Assembly (NCBI GenBank): GCA_951804985.1
Contig: OX638135.1
Location: 39,654,002-39,718,001, forward strand
From: Dryomyza anilis
Lineage: Eukaryota > Arthropoda > Insecta > Diptera > Dryomyzidae
Direction: 5' to 3'
DNA length: 64,000 bases
Within the stretch, counting starts at the first letter, position 1. Every line of letters starts with the position of its first letter. The position numbers and the translations under genes are program-made. The notes beneath the pieces were generated by a model, which worked only from the letters and a program-made list of their open reading frames with translations, made no database searches and was not told where the DNA came from. This document shows positions 51,866 through 62,989 of this stretch, one piece after another.

Positions 51866-53100
51866 TTACATTTTAAAATAAAAATAAAATGTTGGTTCTG
51901 ATCCATACCTTATGTATATATCAAACATCGATGTAATGGGTATTCAAATTTCTTGAATATTTTTCATGCAAACAGGAATACAAATATTTTTATATTGAAA
52001 AATTATTACATTGTTCTCATGGTATTTTCCATAAACAAGCATGTTATATGTATGCAATTTAAGAATGTACTTCAAACATAAAAAAATGAAAGAGAAAATA
52101 GTAAGCATCTAGGTGTCACTCTAAATCTTTCAGTGTTAATGCATTATTGTTATACAAGTATGATGAATTAAAAACAAACAAAAAAATAAAAAAAATAAGG
52201 ATTTAAACCTTTTGACCATCTTTCCTATTATTTGTATATTAAAAGTTTTGAAAACGAGTACACCATTATAAAAACCAATTCATCACCTTTCAAATGAGAC
52301 TAACTTCAATATTCAACTTATACACTCACAAAAAAAAACCCACGAAATCCCATACAAATTTATTAATATGACGGTTATTAATTTAATAGTATTTAAAAAA
52401 TAATATTTTTTTCATATAAACACAAAAAAATGTAATACCTAGTTTTTTTCTAGTATTTAATGCTATTTACCGTTTAAAATAAATAAATAAATAAATAAAT
52501 GTATGGTATTTTTTTCTTAATGTGGTTTACATGCTATATTAGTCTAACGGAATGCAAAAAGTTGTATTTCCAAAAATATTTCAACTAATTAAGGGGAATA
52601 GCTAAAAAAAAAAATATTTTAATAGAAAAATAAATAAAGTACGTTTAAAATATTTGTTTGCAACTGTAAAAATTGAAAAATATCGAACTTAATTAAAACC
52701 TAGCTTAGATATACTTAATCCAAGGTATCATAAAATATCGGTACGGTAAATTTTCGCATAAAAAGATGTTAACAAAACCAAAAAAAAAATAATAAATTGA
52801 GAAAATCTAAATAGAAAATCCGGCAACACTATGGCAGATGACTAGACGTAGTTAAACTTCGCCGGTATTTAATTACATTTTCTAGCGAAAATAATCTTGT
52901 TTAAAAAGAATAAAACTAAGTGTGCACCCGCAAAAATAGTACTGATTCTTGTCAGCAAGATTCAAAAACCACAAATTGGAAAATTTTTTTATTGAGTTAA
53001 TATAACCTCAAAACACGTCGTACAAAAATTTTCCATCGTGCAAAAAAAAGTGTTGCGTAGAACGTAGCTGCTATTCGGTGTGGAGTACGCACATATTGGT
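51866..53100. other. AT-rich stretch, nothing assigned
   Basis: Contains a short (AAAT)n run at about 52478-52501. CCGGCAACACT at about 52822 resembles strings found upstream of fly genes, but no gene follows. Nothing else supportable. Confidence 0.45.
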
Positions 53101-53103
53101 ACT

Positions 53104-53270
53104 AGAGATGGGCATGTGAGCGTGATTCAGCGTGATTCACGTGATTCAGCGTGATTGTGATTCAATCCTAATTATGCTCACGTGATTGTGAGTGAGTGTG
53201 AGTAGACCAAAAAATACCGTGAGTTAGTGTGCGTGAGTACAATTTTTTCGTGAGTGAATGTGAGTGAGTC
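53104..53270 (+). repeat. TAGAGATGGGC terminus with GTGATTCA repeats
   Basis: TAGAGATGGGCATGTGAGCG at 53104 is very like the hAT-1 ends. It is followed by short degenerate repeats of CGTGATTCA and GTGAGTGAGTGTGAG. No matching right end was found before the LINE fragment, so it is a partial hAT-like element. Confidence 0.45.
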
Positions 53271-53384
53271 GAAAATTTCATAAAATAAAAAATATTACTT
53301 TTAATTTTTTGCTATTTTTCTATAACTTGAACTCACAAGGCTTTGGGAAGGCGTCTGCCCACTTTTCAGAACTATAATAAATCA

Positions 53385-53880
53385 AACCGAGAATAATTCT
53401 TGCCAACAGGTGCTACTTTGGGCTCAGTAGGCAATTGAAAAGTAGAGCCCTCTCTCGCCGGACAAAAATTACGCTCTACAAGTCACTCATCATGCCCGTC
53501 CTATTTTATGGTGCAGAAACATGGACGCTGGTCTCCACCGATGAGAGTGTACTGGGAGCGTTTGAGAGAAAGATTCTCCGTAAAATCTTTGGCCATATCT
53601 GCTTTGCTAACGAGTATCGAATCAGGATGAACCATGAGCTGTATGAGTTATTCGACGACATTGATATAGTCAAGCGCATAAGGATCCATCCAGTATCAAA
53701 ACACTCCAGCTATGAAGGTGCTTGAATCAAGGCTCGAAGGTGGACAGCGTAGAAGAGGGCGTCCAAATCTGCGTTGGAAAGACCAAGTTGAGGACAATCT
53801 GGCAACGCTTGGTATTTCTAACTGGCGTCAGCGCGCGCAAATCAGAAGCGACTGGCGCGACTTTATCTCAGCGGCCAAAT
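53385..53880 (+). pseudogene. RTE LINE 3' fragment
   Basis: Same family as 16366-19376, starting in the RT thumb. A 96-residue frame (53435-53725) reads SRALSRRTKITLYKSLIMPV, AETWTLVSTDESVLGAFERK and ILRKIFGHICFANEYRIRMN; it then loses frame, with a small deletion in LRWLGHVERMD. It ends at CAGCGGCCAAAT, before the usual 3' end and TAAG tail, so both sides are truncated. Notably the 'GAFERKILRKIF' stretch is in frame here, unlike in the tandem array copies. Confidence 0.8.
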
Positions 53881-54040
53881 AGTTTTTAGCCTTTTGTGGC
53901 AAACATATTTTCATATTTCATCATTTCATACTATAACTGTAAATCATGAATCTTTTTAAATATTTAAGTTATCTTTTCGGTAAATATGTAATATACCGGT
54001 GGTGTTGAGCATCATTAAAGTATATTTTTTAAATCAACTG

Positions 54041-54571
54041 TGTTAGGAAAAGATGTAATTTGCCCCACTGTGCAAGCATTCAACAATAATAAATGAGTCG
54101 CAAGACAATTCAGCGCACTAAGCAATGTGTTAGAAAGAGACGGAAGATCATTCAGCGCACTGAGGCAGTGTGCGAGAAAGAGATGGAAGATCAGCGCATT
54201 AAAACACATGAGTGCGAATGAGATGCCAATAGCATACGTCATTCACGAAACGAGTAGAAGGTTCTCCAAACAGTCGAAGCTTGTCGAAACGTGTCGAACT
54301 GATGCATGCAGTATATAATGAGGCCGCATCTGAGGTACTTCACTTCAGTTGTGATTTGATAGTGAACTAGTGCGTCTCGTGAGTGAACATTGCTAAGCTA
54401 AATTGTATAAATTCAGAAGTTGATATAAGTGATTATTCTTTAAGTTGTTATTTAAATAAATAAAGTTAATTAATACTAGTTAAAACCAAACATTAGTGTG
54501 TTTTTATTTTGTACACAATCCAGCGATACGAATTCGTAGAACAGTTTTCCGTAGACCGAATTTTCGTAACA
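54041..54571 (+). repeat. 5' LTR of element D
   Basis: 531 bp starting TGTTAGGAAAAG (one change from the 3' LTR) and ending TTTTCGTAACA. It has a GTATATAATGAGG TATA-like string near 54310 and AATAAA near 54458. Confidence 0.9.
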
Positions 54572-54590
54572 TTGATGTCAGAAGTGGGGT
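54572..54590 (+). promoter_or_regulatory. Primer-binding site, tRNA-Leu type
   Basis: TTGATGTCAGAAGTGGGG directly after the LTR closely matches the complement of a tRNA-Leu 3' end (CCCACTTCTGACACCA), with TGA in place of TGG. This is recognition from memory of insect tRNA-Leu and of similar gypsy sites. Confidence 0.6.
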
Positions 54591-54601
54591 TGTGATACAA
54601 A

Positions 54602-56021
54602 ATGGTTAAATTCGATCAACTTAAAGTCGACCAGCTAAAGAAGGAGCTGTCGATTCGTAATCTTGCAACTGCTGGTACGAAAGTAGAGCTGCAGAAGCGC
54701 CTAATGGAAGAATTGGAGGGCCAAGGCATTCTTCTCGCGGAGCACGAATTTGAAATTGAAGCTGCAGCATCGTCATCGAAAAATCTGGACACAGAGGAGA
54801 AAGTACAGACCCAAGTTCAAGAAAATTCCAAACAGCTTCAAGAAAATTCCAATCAACTTAAAACAGAACTTCAAGAAAATTCCAAACAGCTTCAAGAAAA
54901 TGCAAACAAAATGGAACAGAAACTTCTAGAAAATTCCAATCAGCTCAAATTAGACATGAAGCATGAACTTGTACAAAATAGAACAGAAACTTCAGGAAAA
55001 TTCTGAACAGCTTCAAGAACATTCTAAGCAAATTCTGGAAATTTCTAATACTCTACATAGCAAAGTAAATGAATTTGAAGCTCATATAAATGATGTTGAT
55101 GGAAAAATTCAAAGAATAGAAAACGATATAGATAAAGAAATCCAGGAAATAAAAAAAAATTGCACGTGTTGCAGATAAATGGACCTACTACACAGCATGT
55201 TTTTCGTGGTACGAGGCTAAAATCGCCGATTTACGATGGAACCACAGCGTTCAACATTTTCAAGCTGCAATTTGAGACCACGGCTGTAAGTAATCGATGG
55301 AATAATGAGGACAGCGTAGACGCACTTATCGTGGCGCTTAAAGGAGGCGCAGCCGAAGTATTGCAGACTGTTCCAGAAAGTGATCGAAACAGTTATTTAG
55401 CGGTTATGGCTGCACTGCAACGAAAATATTGCAGTGATCACATGAAACAGATATACCGAATGGAGCTAAAGGGCAGAATGCAACGAAATGGCGAAACTTT
55501 GCAGGCGTATGCAGCGGACGTCGAGAGGCTTGCGCATTTGTCGTATGCAGATTCAACGAGTGATTTCATAGAAAAGTGCAAGATCGAAGCTTTTGTTGAT
55601 GGCATACGCGATCAGGAGACAAATCGTGCAACAGTGATTGCGCCCAAGGTAACATTTACGGAAACGGTTACCATAGCTCTAACACAGGAGACAACAAATG
55701 CGTTGTGCCGATCGGCTCCAAAGGCGCGTAGAATTGATGTGGAGAACGATGGTTTATTTCAAATAGATGGTTTATTGCCAAGCATTTAAAGCAGGCGTTA
55801 AAACCGAACACACATCAGCCAACAAAGATACGCAATTCAAAGGTAAATGTTACAACTGTGATACATATGGGCATATGGCACGTGATTGTCGTAAAAAACG
55901 CAAACGCTCAATAAATCAATCTGTAGATGAACCCAGACATGAAGAAAGACAGGATCATGTCCAAAATAGCGTAAATTTTAATCAAGCTTTAAACGAGTCA
56001 GTTCTGCGGGGCACGATCTGA
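54602..56021 (+). pseudogene. Element D Gag
   Basis: Start at 54602 (MVKFDQLKVDQLKKELSIRN). Residues about 6-42 have a SAP-like pattern (LKVDQLKKEL…GTKVELQKRL). A glutamine/asparagine-rich coiled coil with repeated QENSKQL units follows. The frame shifts near 55000 and 55170. The capsid part (55160-55789) reads 'FRGTRLKSPIYDGTTAF', 'WNNEDSVDALIVALKG' and 'YAADVERLAHLSY'. After another shift near 55780 there is a CCHC knuckle at 55848-55889 (CYNCDTYGHMARDC). The knuckle is intact here, unlike in the copy at 875. Three frame breaks. Confidence 0.8.
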
Positions 56022-56094
56022 CTCCCATAACCGATTGCCCCAGAATCTCCATTTCACAAATTGCTCGAAAGTCGAATAGTTTAACTGTCAAGGG

Positions 56095-57298
56095 GCTAAT
56101 TGATTGTGTAGCATATATGGTAACGTTGGATACAGGAGCATCACACTCAATAATAAGAAGTAACCTTGTTAGGGACGAAATAGAGCCGCTTATCGGAATA
56201 AGATTGCAAACAGCGACAGGTGAAGAGGCTCCAATCAGAGGAAAAAATTACCAAGGATATCACTATTGGCACTACGACAGTTAAGCATGATTTTATAGTG
56301 GCGGAAATAGTAGACGAAATAATACTTGGCATGGACTTCATGATAAGAAACGGTTTCACACTAGATTTAACAAGGAACATTTTGAGTTATGCCAACACGG
56401 AGATCCAACTAAACATTGATTGTGACCAATGCCCGAAAATTAAATTAAACAAGTTATTGCTCATAAAAATAGAAAAATACCACCTAATTCAGAAGCAATT
56501 GTTTGGGCGAAATTAAATTTAGATTGTGGGATAAGAAAGTTGTGGGTTATAGAAGCGAATGATGAGCAAATGAGCAGAAGTAATATTGTTGTCGGAAGAA
56601 CATTAGTAGAAGCGACAAAAGACAAAGTTGTTCCAATAAGAGTTCTCAACATGGAAAACTCGTCCAAATTAATTAAAAAGGGAACAGTGATAGGCCAGTG
56701 TCAAAAGGCATCAGCGATTATAAATTGTGAGTCAAATCCATCAAGAGACTACGGCACATCACAAATAAACAAACAATCTACTCATAGGTTTATAAATGAG
56801 TGGACGAAGGATTTGACTGCCAAAGAAAAGAGTCAAGTGCAACAGCTAATTGACAAATATCGGTGTATATTTGCTGAAAAGGGCCAAAAGGATGGCAGAA
56901 CTACCATTATAAAACATCGAATAAACACTGGTGATTCTAACCCAATTCGTCAAGCACCAAGAAGGGTACCACTTGCGAAAAGAGACGAAGTATCACATTT
57001 GGTTGAAGAAATGCACACAAATGGCGTGGTGGAACCATCTGAGAGTCCATGGAGTTCACCAGTAGTATTGGTGAAAAAGAAGGACGGTAGTACTCGGTTC
57101 TGCGTTGACTACCGAAAACTTAATGATGTCACAAAGAAAGATAGTTATCCACTGCCAAGAATCGATGACACATTGGATACACTATCTAATACTAAGTGGT
57201 TTTCCACGTTGGACTTGCAAAGCGGTTACTGGCAAGTAGAAATCGATAAGAGAAGACCGCATTCAGTACTGGAGATGGACTATGGCAATTTTTGGTAA
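56095..57298 (+). pseudogene. Element D protease and RT N-terminal half
   Basis: Protease active site DTGA at 56129-56140, closing motif 'IILGMDF' in the next frame (56220-56516), then a shift to 56540-57298. That frame holds the linker and the RT fingers: 'PIRQAPRRVPLAKRDEV', 'VVEPSESPWSSPVVLVKKKD', 'STRFCVDYRKLNDVTKKDSY' and 'FSTLDLQSGYWQVEI'. The frame breaks just before the central palm, near 57275. Confidence 0.82.
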
Positions 57299-58154
57299 TG
57301 CCGTTTGGACTATGCAATTCCCAGCAACATTCGAGCGGTTAATGGAGCACGTATTAAAAGGTTTACACTGGAAAACATGCCTAGTATACCTTGATGACAT
57401 AATTGTTATGGGCAAGGATTTCAACCAACATCTAAGAAATCTAGAGGAAGTATTCCTTCGATTGAAAAATGCGGGCCTACAACTTAGCCCAAAGAAATGT
57501 TCACATTTCAAGAAAGAAGTCAAGTATCGGGGCCATCGAGTTACCACGGAAGGAGTGCATACCGATGAAGATAAAATGGTTGCAGTGAAGGAGTGGCCCA
57601 GACCGCAAAACCTACATGAAATACGAAGTTTCTTGGGGCTATGTACATACTACAGGCGATTTGTTCCAGGTTTTGCCAATGTTGCTAGCAGTCTTCACGA
57701 GTTGACAAGAAAGAACCGCGCATTTCAATGGGGCGATGATCAAGAAAGGGCGTTTTTGAAATTAAAATTTCTGCTGTGTTCGGCACCAATTCTTGCGTAT
57801 CCAATTCCAAGTGAGAAATTTATATTTCATACGGATGCGAGTGGATACGGAATCGGCGGAGTTCTCTCTCAAGTGATCAATGGACAAGAAAAAGTGATCG
57901 CATATTACAGTAAAACCTTGTCCAAACCCGAGCGAAATTACTGTGTCACCAGGAGGGAGCTTCTTGTTGTAATCGAAAGTGTGAAAAATTTCCACAAATA
58001 CCTGTACGGACAACAGTTTCACTTAAAAACTGATCACGCAGCACTACGATGGTTACTTCAGTTCAAAGATCCAGAAGGCCAAATTGCGCGTTGGATAGAG
58101 CGATTGCAGAACTACGATTTCTCAATCGAACATCGTAAAGGAGGAAACCATTGA
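57282..58154 (+). pseudogene. Element D RT palm/thumb and RNase H
   Basis: A 290-residue frame with the palm ('FPATFERLMEHVLKGL'), the catalytic YLDD at 57387-57398, the thumb ('GHRVTTEGVHTDEDK', 'IRSFLGLCTYYRRFVPGFA'), and an RNase H of the Ty3 type: HTDASGYGIGGVLSQ, YYSKTLSKPERNYCVTRREL, and 'LKTDHAALRWLL'. All expected acidic residues are visible. It ends at a TGA where the family reads '…GNxHxNADALSR', so the junction to integrase is broken. Confidence 0.85.
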
Positions 58155-58251
58155 AATGCAGATGCTCTGTCACGACGCCCATGTAAACTAGAATAAAGAC
58201 ATTGTTCAAGAGCGGAAGGAAAAGGAAACATAATTGACATTCGTTTGCTAA

Positions 58252-59579
58252 ATGTTTTGCCCGATGAAAAATGAACTCCGGAACAAATTCAAATTGATCA
58301 AGAGTGATCCCGACCTCACAAAAATCATGATGTTCAAGGAACAGCAAAGAAAACCATCATGGGAAGAGATAGCTTCCGACAGCCCAATAACTAAGGCGTA
58401 CTGGGCACAGTGGCAGAGCTTAAAGCTACAAGACGGTTGCTTATATCGTGTATGGGAAAGGGAAGATGGCATGTCCGCTCGAAGTTTGATTGTTGTTCCC
58501 AAGTCAAAAATAAGAGAGATATTAGCGGAATACCAAGTGGAGGACACTTGGGCATAAATAAAACGGTCGAGAAAGTAAAGAAACGTTTTTATTGGGTTGG
58601 ATGCCAAAAGTCAGTCGCCCATTGGATCCGCAGTTGTCCGCAATGTGTACCAGCAAAAGGTCAGAAGTCGCGGCAGGATGCATCAGTACAACGTAGGAGC
58701 ACCATTCGAACGTATCGCCATGGATGTCGCCGGAACATTTCCAATCACTGATGCGGGTAATAAGTATGTGCTTGTCGTCATTGACTACTTCAGCAAGTGG
58801 CCTGAAGTGTATCCCATGCCAAATCAAGAAGCCACAACAGTTGCGGATGCGTTACTTAACAACTGGGTAAGCCGTTTTGGAGTACCGTTGGAATTGCATT
58901 CAGATCAAGGAAGAAATTTTGAGTCTGCTGTATTTAAAGAAGTATGCAAAGTCGTCAACATACACAAAACACGAACAACGCATTTGCACCTGATGGCATG
59001 GTAGAGAGATTCAATCGGACTTTGGAAGAGTATCTCAGAAAAGTGGTTGATAAAAATCAAAATGATTGGGATACACACATACCATTATTCCTCATGGCTT
59101 ATCGGACGGCGGTTCATGATACCACAGCAGCTTCACCATCTAAAATTGTTTTTGGAACAGACTTAAGATTACCTGCGGATTTAAAGTTTGGTGCGAGTCC
59201 TTCAGCTGGAATTCCTATTCACGATTATGTTTCCAGGAAAAGTGAAGAAGTGAACGAAGTGCATCAGTTTGTAAGGCAGCGTCGTACACAATTTGTGAGT
59301 GATAAGATGAAGGCCAGATACGACTTGCGTACAAATTCAGAGGGATTTACGGAAGGAGAACTTGTTTTGCTCTATAACCCACAAAGGAAGAAAGGCTTAT
59401 CCCCTAAGTTACAAACACACTGGGAAAGACCATATAAGATAATTAAAATAATTAATGATGTAGTGTATCGGATTCAGAATACTGCGGGCGTTAGACGAAA
59501 AATGAAAGTAGTACATTTAGAAAGGTTAGCGCCGTATAGAGAGAGAGAATTAACATCTGTTGGGGACGAACAGATTTAG
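58252..59579 (+). pseudogene. Element D integrase
   Basis: Spread over three frames (58252-58557, 58597-59004, 58944-59579). An HHCC zinc-binding part is followed by the catalytic core. First Asp is in 'MDVAGTFPI' (58723-58725), second in 'LHSDQGRNFES' (58903-58905), Glu in 'GMVERFNRTLEEYL' (59004-59006), about 34 codons after the second Asp. Then comes a C-terminal domain ('GELVLLYNPQRKKGLSPKL', 'VVHLERLAPYRE') ending DEQI just before the polypurine-like GGTGGAGGGCAG. Catalytic triad present; frame breaks separate its residues. Confidence 0.82.
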
Positions 59580-59590
59580 GTGGAGGGCAG

Positions 59591-60136
59591 TGTTACGAAA
59601 AGATGTAATTTGCCCCACTGTGCAAGCATTCAACAATAATAAACGAGTCGCAAGACAATTCAGCGCACTAAGCAATGTGTTAGAAAGAGACGGAAGATCA
59701 TTCAGCGCACTGAGGCAGTGTGCGAGAAAGAGATGGAAGATCAGCGCATTAAAACACATGAGTGCGATTGAGATGCCAATAGCATACGTCATTCACGAAA
59801 CGAGTAGAAGGTTCTCCAAACAGTCGAAGCTTGTCGAAACGTGTCGAACTGATACATGCAGTATATAATGAGGCCGCATCTGAGGTACTTCACTTCAGTT
59901 GTGATTTGATAGTGAACTAGTGCGTCTCGTGAGTGAACATTGCGAAGCTAAATTGTATAAATTCAGCAGTTGATAAAAGTGATTATTCTTTAAGTTGTTA
60001 TTTAAATAAATAAAGTTAATTAATACTCGTTAAAATAATACTAGTTAAAACCAAATATTAGAGTGTTTTTATTGTGTACACAATCCAGCGATACGAACTC
60101 GTAGAACAGTTTTCCGTAGACTGAATTTTCGTAACA
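59591..60136 (+). repeat. 3' LTR of element D
   Basis: 546 bp, TGTTACGAAAAG to TTTTCGTAACA. It differs from the 5' LTR at roughly a dozen bases and by an extra 16-bp TTAAAATAATACTMG-type duplication at about 60027-60050. Confidence 0.9.
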
Positions 60137-60155
60137 ATATAATATATCTTATATA

Positions 60156-60580
60156 TATGTTTTTTGTAATATTTAAAATGATAATCCTTTGTGGGTTATT
60201 AATTTTTGATGTCCGATAGTGATCTAGGCCCAGTTGCAAGCAACAATATTATTTTTAAATCTTCTTTAGTAAAAAAACAAATTTAATATTGGGCATATAA
60301 ACGTACAAAGCTTAAAACCGTCAACTCGGGAAGTAAAAAGTGATGAATTGCGAAATATTTTGGAAGGAGACATACTTGATGTTGTTGGTATAACAGAGAC
60401 ATGGTTAAAGCCTAATATTTAAAATGATAATTCTCTGTGGGTTCTTAATCTTTGATGTCCGATAGTGAGCTAGGCCCAGTTGCAAGCAACAATATTATTT
60501 TATATGAATTGCGAAATATTTTGGAAGGAGACATACTTGATGTTTTTGGTATAACAGAGACATGGTTAAAGCCTTATATG
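60156..60580 (+). repeat. Imperfect tandem duplication at the LINE 5' end
   Basis: The block 'AATATTTAAAATGATAATYC…GGTTAAAGCCT' occurs at about 60168-60412 and again at about 60413-60574. The second lacks about 85 bp (TAAATCTTCTTTAG… to …AAAAAGTGAT) after CAACAATATTATTTT. The first copy keeps the longer coding start (GHINVQSLKPSTREVKSDEL). The join is at GCCTAATATTTAAAATG. Confidence 0.75.
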
Positions 60581-60875
60581 AACGACCAAGCTATAAATGT
60601 TGTTTGTTATGAACTGTATCGAAATGATCGAATCCACATGAAAGGTGGTGGAGTATGTTTTTATGTAGCAGACTGTTTAAATGCAAAAATAATCTATCAA
60701 ATATGTAATGAAGGAATAGTTGAAGCGTTATTTTTGGAAGTTAATGCAGCAGGGCAGTTAGTAGTTGATGGTTTACCTGCCACATGGGAATCTTTACTCT
60801 TGTGAGGTTATAATTGAGGATATATCATCCCGATACGACACAGTGTGTGATGGGCGATTTTAATTATAATTTATT
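60452..60875 (+). pseudogene. CR1/jockey-like LINE endonuclease
   Basis: A 117-residue frame reads 'LRNILEGDILDVFGITETWL' (catalytic Glu), 'VVCYELYRNDRIHMKGGGVC' and 'FYVADCLNAK'. A frame change near 60800 is followed by MGDFNYNLLNEA (the GDFN motif) at about 60850. The motifs and order are those of LINE apurinic-type endonucleases in the CR1/jockey group. The first Asn-containing motif was probably in the upstream part of the duplication. Confidence 0.65.
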
Positions 60876-60879
60876 GAAT

Positions 60880-62160
60880 GAGGCAAAACACGTAGATGTT
60901 CAAAATGTATGCAACAGAAGTAATATGTTTCTAGTGCATAATAGGAAGCCAACGCATTTTGATTTTTTTTCATAATTCATATTCTTTAATAGATTTTTTT
61001 GTTTTGTCTAATGATAGTAATGTTATTAGTAGTCAATTTCAGCGCCCAGGTTTATCTCGACATGCGTTTATATTCCTTAGCATTGACATTGTTGTCGCTC
61101 CAGTTGCGCAATTTGCATCGTTTAGAGACTATAATGCTACAAAACATGAAAAAGTTAGCAATATGATAAATCGAACAGATTTTAGTGAGTTCTATGGTTC
61201 CTCAGACGTGAACAAACAACTGGAGCTTCTTAACAGCTGTATACGTGAAGTTTTTGATGCAAATGTTCGTCTTAAAACAATTCGAATTAAAAATGCCAGA
61301 AAAAGCTTTAAGCGGTATCCTGAAGTAGTTAATGCATGTAATCTTAGGGACATGGCACTAAGAGCTCTACTCGAAAATAGAACAGATTACAATCTTGCAA
61401 CTTTCAAAAGATACAGAAACAGAGCGAAAAGAGTTATTCGCGAATACAGAGACATGAATTCGAGGATGTATTTTAAGGATTATTCAACGGCATGCTTATG
61501 GAAAAAGATTAAAGATATTACTAATAAATGTACTAGTTCTGCAAACTCTATCTTAGACGTGAACGCATTAAATGACACTTTTATTAGTCATAGCCTAAGC
61601 TGAACTTGTCCAAATTATAATAATATTGTTGAGTTTAATAACTTTTTTCATTAAAATCTGTATATGATAATGAATTATTCTGTGCCTCTGAAATCTAATG
61701 CTTTAGGCTCGGACAAAATCCCACCAACATTTTTACAAATACTATTCCCATACATGTCAACTCAATTTCTGCATTTAATTAATACAATTTTTACGACTTC
61801 TATTTTTCCGTCAGCATGGAAACTTGCCAGAGTTGTGCTTATAGGAAAGATTAAAAATGCAAACTGTTTGTCCGATTACCAACCCATCAGTGTTTTAACC
61901 GCTTTATCTAAAGTGTGTGAATTCTAGATAAGAGATCAAATCACTATTTTTTTAGATACATAAAAATTATTGTCGCCATGTCAATCTATGTTTCGTAAAA
62001 ATCATAGCACGACTTCTTTATTTCTAGATATCACAAAGGATTTGCTTATTAACATGGATAAAAAAGTAACTTCAGTATTAACATTGCAGCGATTGATTTT
62101 TTAAACCATAATATTTTATGCTATAAATTGAAGGCGCAATATAAATTTGCTAACGTATCT
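60880..62160 (+). pseudogene. CR1/jockey-like LINE linker and RT start
   Basis: A 214-residue frame (60959-61603) covers the end of the endonuclease ('RPGLSRHAFIFLSID', where SDH is usual) and the basic linker (RYRNRAKRVIREYRDMNSRM…CLWKKIKDI). A second frame (61664-61927) starts RT: 'ALGSDKIPPTFLQILFP', 'TSIFPSAWKLARVVLIGK' and 'LSDYQPISVLTALSKVCEF'. Then scraps read 'SQSMFRKNHSTTSLF'. The palm with the catalytic Asp pair is missing past about 62160, so this copy is 3'-deleted, unlike typical 5'-truncated LINEs. Confidence 0.65.
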
Positions 62161-62311
62161 TGCAAATTAATTATGTCATGTCAAGCTTTAAATGTTGAAT
62201 AAAAAAATTAAAAAAAAAAATCATATTACACTCATTCATGATTATGCAGCATCTAGTAATGCAATACAGAACCAATTTGCTCGCATGCATTACAAATAAG
62301 CTACATTGCAA

Positions 62312-62671
62312 TCAGGAACCGGTTTTTAAACACTCATTACAATTAACATCCAAAGATTGCAGTTCGGAATCAATTCGAACGGTATTGATTTCGAACTGCA
62401 ATCTTTGGATGTTGTGGATGTTTTCCTTCATATTAACGAGTATTTCGACATGTTCAAGAAAGTTGGCACATACGATAGGAGTTTGAATGTTTGCCAATAT
62501 GAAAGGGAAATGAAATTCGCGACTTAAACCAATATATATAATATTAAGTAAAGTAGATCCGAAAGTCATAATATTTAAACCATTCGCCGCTTTTAAAGTT
62601 AAGTCTGACTTTCTTTTTATAGACTTAAAATTGTCAGCGGGTATGACTGAAACTATTGCACCTGTGTCCAT
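62312..62671 (-). pseudogene. Ty3/gypsy protease fragment
   Basis: A 119-residue minus frame reads MDTGAIVSVIPADNFKS, 'LKAANGLNIMTFGSTLL', 'FPFILANIQTPIVCANFLEH'. This is the retropepsin of a gypsy group that uses DTGA-x-VSVIP; the usual 'GADFL' reads CANFL. The downstream part runs into a palindrome at 62345-62413 that re-reads itself inverted, and RT does not follow. Fragment only. Confidence 0.75.
62345..62413. repeat. Snap-back inverted duplication in gypsy fragment
   Basis: Arms of about 30 bp (AACATCCAAAGATTGCAGTT… and its complement, one mismatch) with a 9-base loop at 62375-62383. The arms are coding sequence of the protease region, duplicated in inverted form. Confidence 0.85.
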
Positions 62672-62989
62672 AAGAAAGTTAAGTTTATTATGTTCATCAT
62701 AGATAAATAGGTAACGAGAACTTTTAATCCCATCAGTAGTCGCTGATATGGTGGAAAAATCTTATTTAAATGATGTTGCTTATGTTATTTTTTTTTATTA
62801 AAGTTGTGAAAGCTGCCAAAACTTTCATTAAAAGACCGATTTAAATAGTTCGATAATATATTGATGAATATATTTATTAATTATAAAAAGTAAAACGTTA
62901 AATGTTTATAAGTTAATGCGAATCCATAGGAAGGTCGACGCAATGTCTTGGTGTTGGCTAATAGATTCGACGCGCAACAAGGCGTTAAA
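62672..62989. other. Gap between gypsy pieces, nothing assigned
   Basis: AT-rich. On the minus strand it could include LTR-like sequence between the integrase tail and the protease piece, but no ends were found. Confidence 0.35.

Larger units (their letters stand above)
54041..60136 (+). mobile_element. Ty3/gypsy element D with both LTRs, all domains, broken frame
   Basis: 6,096 bp. LTRs (54041-54571 and 59591-60136) end in inverse TGTTACGAAAA/TTTTCGTAACA. A tRNA-Leu-type primer site follows the 5' LTR. Gag, protease, RT, RNase H and integrase follow in order, as in Ty3/gypsy, with no env frame. I count about a dozen base differences between the LTRs plus one 16-bp duplication in the 3' LTR, so insertion is fairly recent on the scale of this region. 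At least eight frame breaks make it non-autonomous now. The flanks (AACTG / ATATA) show no target duplication. Confidence 0.88.

Noticed and set aside
54033..54040. Target duplication for element D
   Set aside because: Flanks AACTG and ATATA do not match at 4, 5 or 6 bp; not claimed.
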